A stretch of DNA of 9,275 nucleotides. It comes from JAKQIM01 sp964633225. Its GTDB lineage: Bacteria > Chloroflexota > Anaerolineae > Anaerolineales > UBA4823. Where the stretch lies: contig CAZWFQ010000106.1 of assembly GCA_964633225.1 (NCBI GenBank), positions 1 to 9,275 on the forward strand, written 5' to 3'. Of the stretch, positions 7,400-9,275 are shown piece after piece; position 1 is the stretch's first letter, and each line of letters begins with the position of its first letter. The notes under the pieces are model-generated. The model was given only the letters and a program-made list of their open reading frames with translations. It was not told where the DNA came from and did no database searches. The translations under genes were made by a program, and so were the position numbers.

Positions 7400-7437
7400 T
7401 GGATGGAGCTATCCCTATGCAGGGATAGCTCCATCCA
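7400..7437 (+). promoter_or_regulatory. Strong intercistronic hairpin between binding protein and permease
   Basis: The arms 7400-7416 and 7421-7437 are perfect complements (17 bp; core GGATGGAGCTATCCCT) with a 4-base loop ATGC. The stem starts seven bases after the lipoprotein stop and ends nine bases before the permease ATG. No T-run follows, so it is not a standard intrinsic terminator. Strong hairpins in this position commonly protect the upstream mRNA from 3' decay or limit downstream expression, so that binding protein exceeds permease. It would also lie within the ribosome footprint at the permease start. The function is inferred; the structure is seen. Confidence 0.8.
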
Positions 7438-7446
7438 TAAATTACT

Positions 7447-8259
7447 ATGAAACGTTCACACCTGCTGCCTGCTGTTGACTCGTTTTCGCGCCTGCCCTAT
7501 TGGCTGCTGCTCTCAATCCTGATTGGTATCTTGTTTTTGTGGGGGATTGCCAATGACCAGGATTACCGTACCATCTTCAATGCAGTGCGCAAGGGCTTGG
7601 GGACCACGGCCTTTGTCTCGCTGATCTCTTACCTGTTTGCCATGCTGTTGGGGCTGTTCCTGAGCCTGATGCGCATCTACCGCAGCCGCCTGACCCAAGA
7701 GGTGTCTTCTTTTTACACCGAGGTGATGCGCGGTGTGCCGATGCTGGTGCTGCTGTACTACATTTCGTTTGTGGGTGCGCCGGCCCTGGTGAGCGGGCTG
7801 AACTGGCTGGGGGCGCCGCTGATCAACGCGGGGGTGATCGAGAAGGTGGACATCCGCCAGTTTGATTTCACCTGGCGGGCGATCCTGGCGTTGACGATGG
7901 GCTACGGAGCCTTCATCGGTGAGATCTTCCGCTCGGGGATCCTGTCGATCGAGAAAGACCAGACCGAGGCCGGGCAGGTGGAGGGGGCCAGCTACTGGCA
8001 GATCATGCGCTACATCATCCTGCCGCAGGCGGTGCGCAACGTGCTGCCGGCCCTGGGGAATGAGTTCATCGCCATCTTGAAAGATTCGGCCCTGGTGTCG
8101 GCATTGGGCGTGCAAGATATTACCCAGTTGGGCAAGGTCTATTCGGCCTCTACCTTCAAGTTCTTCGAGACCTATAATATCGTGGCCTTTTTGTACCTGA
8201 CCATGACCATGGGCCTGGCCTCAATCATCCGTTTTGTGGAGAAACGGTTGGGTAAATGA
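7447..8259 (+). CDS. Polar amino acid ABC transporter permease (HisM/GlnP family)
   Basis: This is the inner-membrane channel subunit of an amino acid ABC importer, with 270 residues. Hydrophobic segments lie at about 17-35, 52-75, 97-118, 144-160 and 243-262, with a further weaker one near 205-222. RGVPMLV (95-101) matches the family's RGTPxLV motif. The EAA loop that docks the ATPase is at 174-194 (EAGQVEGAS, then IILPQ). Residues 115-140 form a longer periplasmic stretch than is common in HisM. The gene follows the tandem binding protein in the same direction, and the two form a natural receptor-channel pair. No Shine-Dalgarno sequence precedes the ATG; only TAAATTACT separates it from a strong hairpin, so initiation is probably weak or regulated. 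The ATPase gene and a second permease are absent here; a homodimeric channel using an ATPase encoded elsewhere is possible. Confidence 0.94.
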   Translation: MKRSHLLPAVDSFSRLPYWLLLSILIGILFLWGIANDQDYRTIFNAVRKGLGTTAFVSLISYLFAMLLGLFLSLMRIYRSRLTQEVSSFYTEVMRGVPMLVLLYYISFVGAPALVSGLNWLGAPLINAGVIEKVDIRQFDFTWRAILALTMGYGAFIGEIFRSGILSIEKDQTEAGQVEGASYWQIMRYIILPQAVRNVLPALGNEFIAILKDSALVSALGVQDITQLGKVYSASTFKFFETYNIVAFLYLTMTMGLASIIRFVEKRLGK

Positions 8260-8279
8260 AATTTTGGCAGCGTCTTCCC

Positions 8280-8942
8280 CTACTCCAGCCTCAGCTCGCC
8301 AGACTGGGTGAGGACGCCCCCCGACATGTATTGGGCATATGCGAAGGCCGCTTGCGGGGTGAGGGGGACCTGGCTGTGGATCATCACGTGCATAGGGGTA
8401 TCGGGCTGGTGTTCGCCAATGTGGGCAACATAGGAGATGCCATGCAGAAGCTGCGCCCCCTGGCGTTGGTAAAAGCGGATGCGCCGAGAGGCGAAGTCCT
8501 TTTCTTCGGGGGTCTGCGCCAGCTCGGGCTTTTCTACCTCAATCAGCCAGGCGCAGCAGCCTTTCTGCTGGCAGTGCTGAAAGGCCAAGCGGTAGATGGC
8601 GGCGCCCAGCCCCTGGCTGCGCAGTTGAGGCTTGACCGCCATGTACCATAAAAAGCCCGGCACTGAACCGAGCGCCTGGCCTGCCTGGGGTTTGACGGTT
8701 TTTAGCCACTCGTAGTACACCAGGCCCACAAACTGGCCCTTGCGTTGAGAAGACGGCGCGCTTTTTAAGGTGGCGGCTAAGAGCTCGTCGCCTGAGGACT
8801 GGGATTCGATCAGCTCCAGTAAATACGATACCAATACGCGCTCGTTGGGCGGGAAGGATGTTTCGTAAAGCTCCAACCAGGCGGGCAGCAGGGGGTCGTT
8901 GAGATGGGTAAGGGGGTGTAATTCAAGAAGGTTTTCAAGCAT
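8280..8942 (-). CDS. GNAT-family N-acetyltransferase
   Basis: The product (220 residues, stop TAG at 8282-8280) has the GNAT fold signatures. Motif A is FLWYMAVKPQLRSQGLGAAIYRLA split as a beta strand, the acetyl-CoA pyrophosphate loop RSQGLG, and the following helix. Further on, RRIRFYQRQGAQLL fits motif B. Such enzymes move an acetyl group from acetyl-CoA to an amine on a small molecule or protein. The substrate cannot be inferred. The C-terminal 40 residues extend beyond the core fold. The gene converges on the permease with only 20 bases between stops and is divergent from the gene at 9003. No Shine-Dalgarno sequence lies before its ATG, but TAGAAT sits six bases upstream, compatible with a leaderless message. 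The long plus-strand open frame over the same DNA has no family features and is treated as its shadow. Confidence 0.85.
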   Translation of the reverse strand: MLENLLELHPLTHLNDPLLPAWLELYETSFPPNERVLVSYLLELIESQSSGDELLAATLKSAPSSQRKGQFVGLVYYEWLKTVKPQAGQALGSVPGFLWYMAVKPQLRSQGLGAAIYRLAFQHCQQKGCCAWLIEVEKPELAQTPEEKDFASRRIRFYQRQGAQLLHGISYVAHIGEHQPDTPMHVMIHSQVPLTPQAAFAYAQYMSGGVLTQSGELRLE

Positions 8943-9002
8943 TCTACTATTCTACATCAAATTTCTGTGCGATAATTACTCATCAACAAGAAGGAGGATA
9001 AG
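8943..9002. promoter_or_regulatory. Divergent AT-rich promoter region
   Basis: These 60 bases separate two divergent genes and are clearly richer in A/T than the surroundings. On the minus strand TAGAAT (8954-8949) is a candidate -10 for the acetyltransferase. On the plus strand GATAAT (8971-8976) is a candidate -10 for the rightward gene. Neither has a good -35. The 7-base string ATTCTAC occurs at 8941-8947 and 8949-8955. Confidence 0.45.
8991..8997 (+). promoter_or_regulatory. Consensus Shine-Dalgarno for the last gene
   Basis: AAGGAGG ends five bases before the ATG at 9003, near-optimal strength and spacing. This is the best ribosome binding site in the window and is the main reason to call the truncated gene that follows. 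Confidence 0.85.
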
Positions 9003-9275
9003 ATGTCTACACTAAAAGGAATGCCCAAAAAAGCCAATAAATCTACGGCCAAACCGGCCAGCACAGCCAGGCCTGCATCCGGCTCAAAGCCGGCAACCAC
9101 GGCCAAAAGACCGGCCGCCGGCCCACCAGCCGGAACAACGGTGACCCCGGCCCAGTTTGCCTGGAAACCCCCGTCAACTAGTGCGGCGGTGCGGCCTGTG
9201 CCTGCCAGCAAGGCGGCAGACAGCGATTACGTCCATTTCTCGGATAAGATGACCGGCGCTTTGATGAACATCAAT
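9003..9275 (+). CDS. Unrecognised protein with basic Ala/Pro/Lys/Thr-rich N-terminus, 3' end outside window
   Basis: The open frame starts MSTLKGMPKKANKSTAKPAS and stays open for 91 codons to the window end. The consensus Shine-Dalgarno supports it strongly. Residues about 8-70 are low-complexity: Lys/Arg-containing at first (KPAS, RPAS, KPAT, KRPAA), then Pro/Ala/Thr/Val-rich. This looks like a disordered tail. From about residue 73 (DSDYVHFSDKMTGALMNIN) the composition becomes that of a folded domain, which is cut by the window edge. There is no signal peptide or membrane segment. I do not recognise the family, and no function is assigned. It is divergent from the acetyltransferase gene. 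Confidence 0.75.
   Translation, partial: MSTLKGMPKKANKSTAKPASTARPASGSKPATTAKRPAAGPPAGTTVTPAQFAWKPPSTSAAVRPVPASKAADSDYVHFSDKMTGALMNIN

Noticed and set aside
8260..8279. Terminator between the convergent permease and acetyltransferase genes
   Set aside because: The 20 bases hold a short T-run but no stem that I can see.
8256..8651. Plus-strand frame overlapping the permease stop by ATGA, tempting as a translationally coupled third transporter gene
   Set aside because: Its product has no Walker A or other ATPase motif, and it lies entirely antisense to a gene with convincing GNAT motifs.
1..9275. CRISPR arrays, tRNA or rRNA genes, transposases, phage or defence genes
   Set aside because: No short regularly spaced repeats, RNA gene signatures or characteristic protein motifs of these kinds were seen.

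Overview
The window is GC-rich bacterial DNA carrying six recognisable genes, two of them cut by an assembly gap, plus a seventh that runs off the right edge. The gene set, the strong GC preference at third codon positions, and a lipoprotein with a Pro/Glu/Thr/Ala-rich spacer behind its lipid-anchored cysteine suggest a free-living heterotroph, perhaps of the Chloroflexota (Anaerolineae type). That assignment is inference from gene style, not a marker gene. The run of exactly 100 N marks this as a draft scaffold.

Left part (1-3015): an FAD/NAD(P)H/Fe-S oxidoreductase of the GltD family (minus strand) and histidine ammonia-lyase hutH (plus strand) face away from each other across the N gap at 1476-1575. 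Both lose their N-termini and their shared promoter region in the gap. hutH deaminates histidine to urocanate and ammonia. The GltD-like protein belongs to a family that feeds NAD(P)H electrons to partner enzymes, but no partner is visible.

Middle (3018-5598): an imperfect inverted repeat follows hutH. Then comes a complete cytoplasmic GH2 beta-mannosidase with its own ribosome binding site and both catalytic glutamates.

Right-middle (5599-8259): a small transport locus. A palindrome abutting a consensus -10 box precedes a lipoprotein built of two amino-acid-type solute-binding domains (SBP_bac_3 style) in tandem. The two domains share a 635-bp stretch that is identical at the DNA level. A perfect 17-bp-stem hairpin separates this gene from the permease of a polar amino acid ABC transporter. 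The ATPase gene is not in the window.

Right edge (8280-9275): a GNAT-family acetyltransferase gene converges on the permease. It is divergent from an unrecognised gene with a basic, Ala/Pro/Lys/Thr-rich N-terminus and an excellent Shine-Dalgarno sequence, which is cut by the window end.

The most unusual feature is the tandem-duplicated binding protein: identical domain cores, diverged domain tails, and a strong hairpin before the permease. It is either a recently homogenised double-receptor transporter or an assembly artefact at a repeat.
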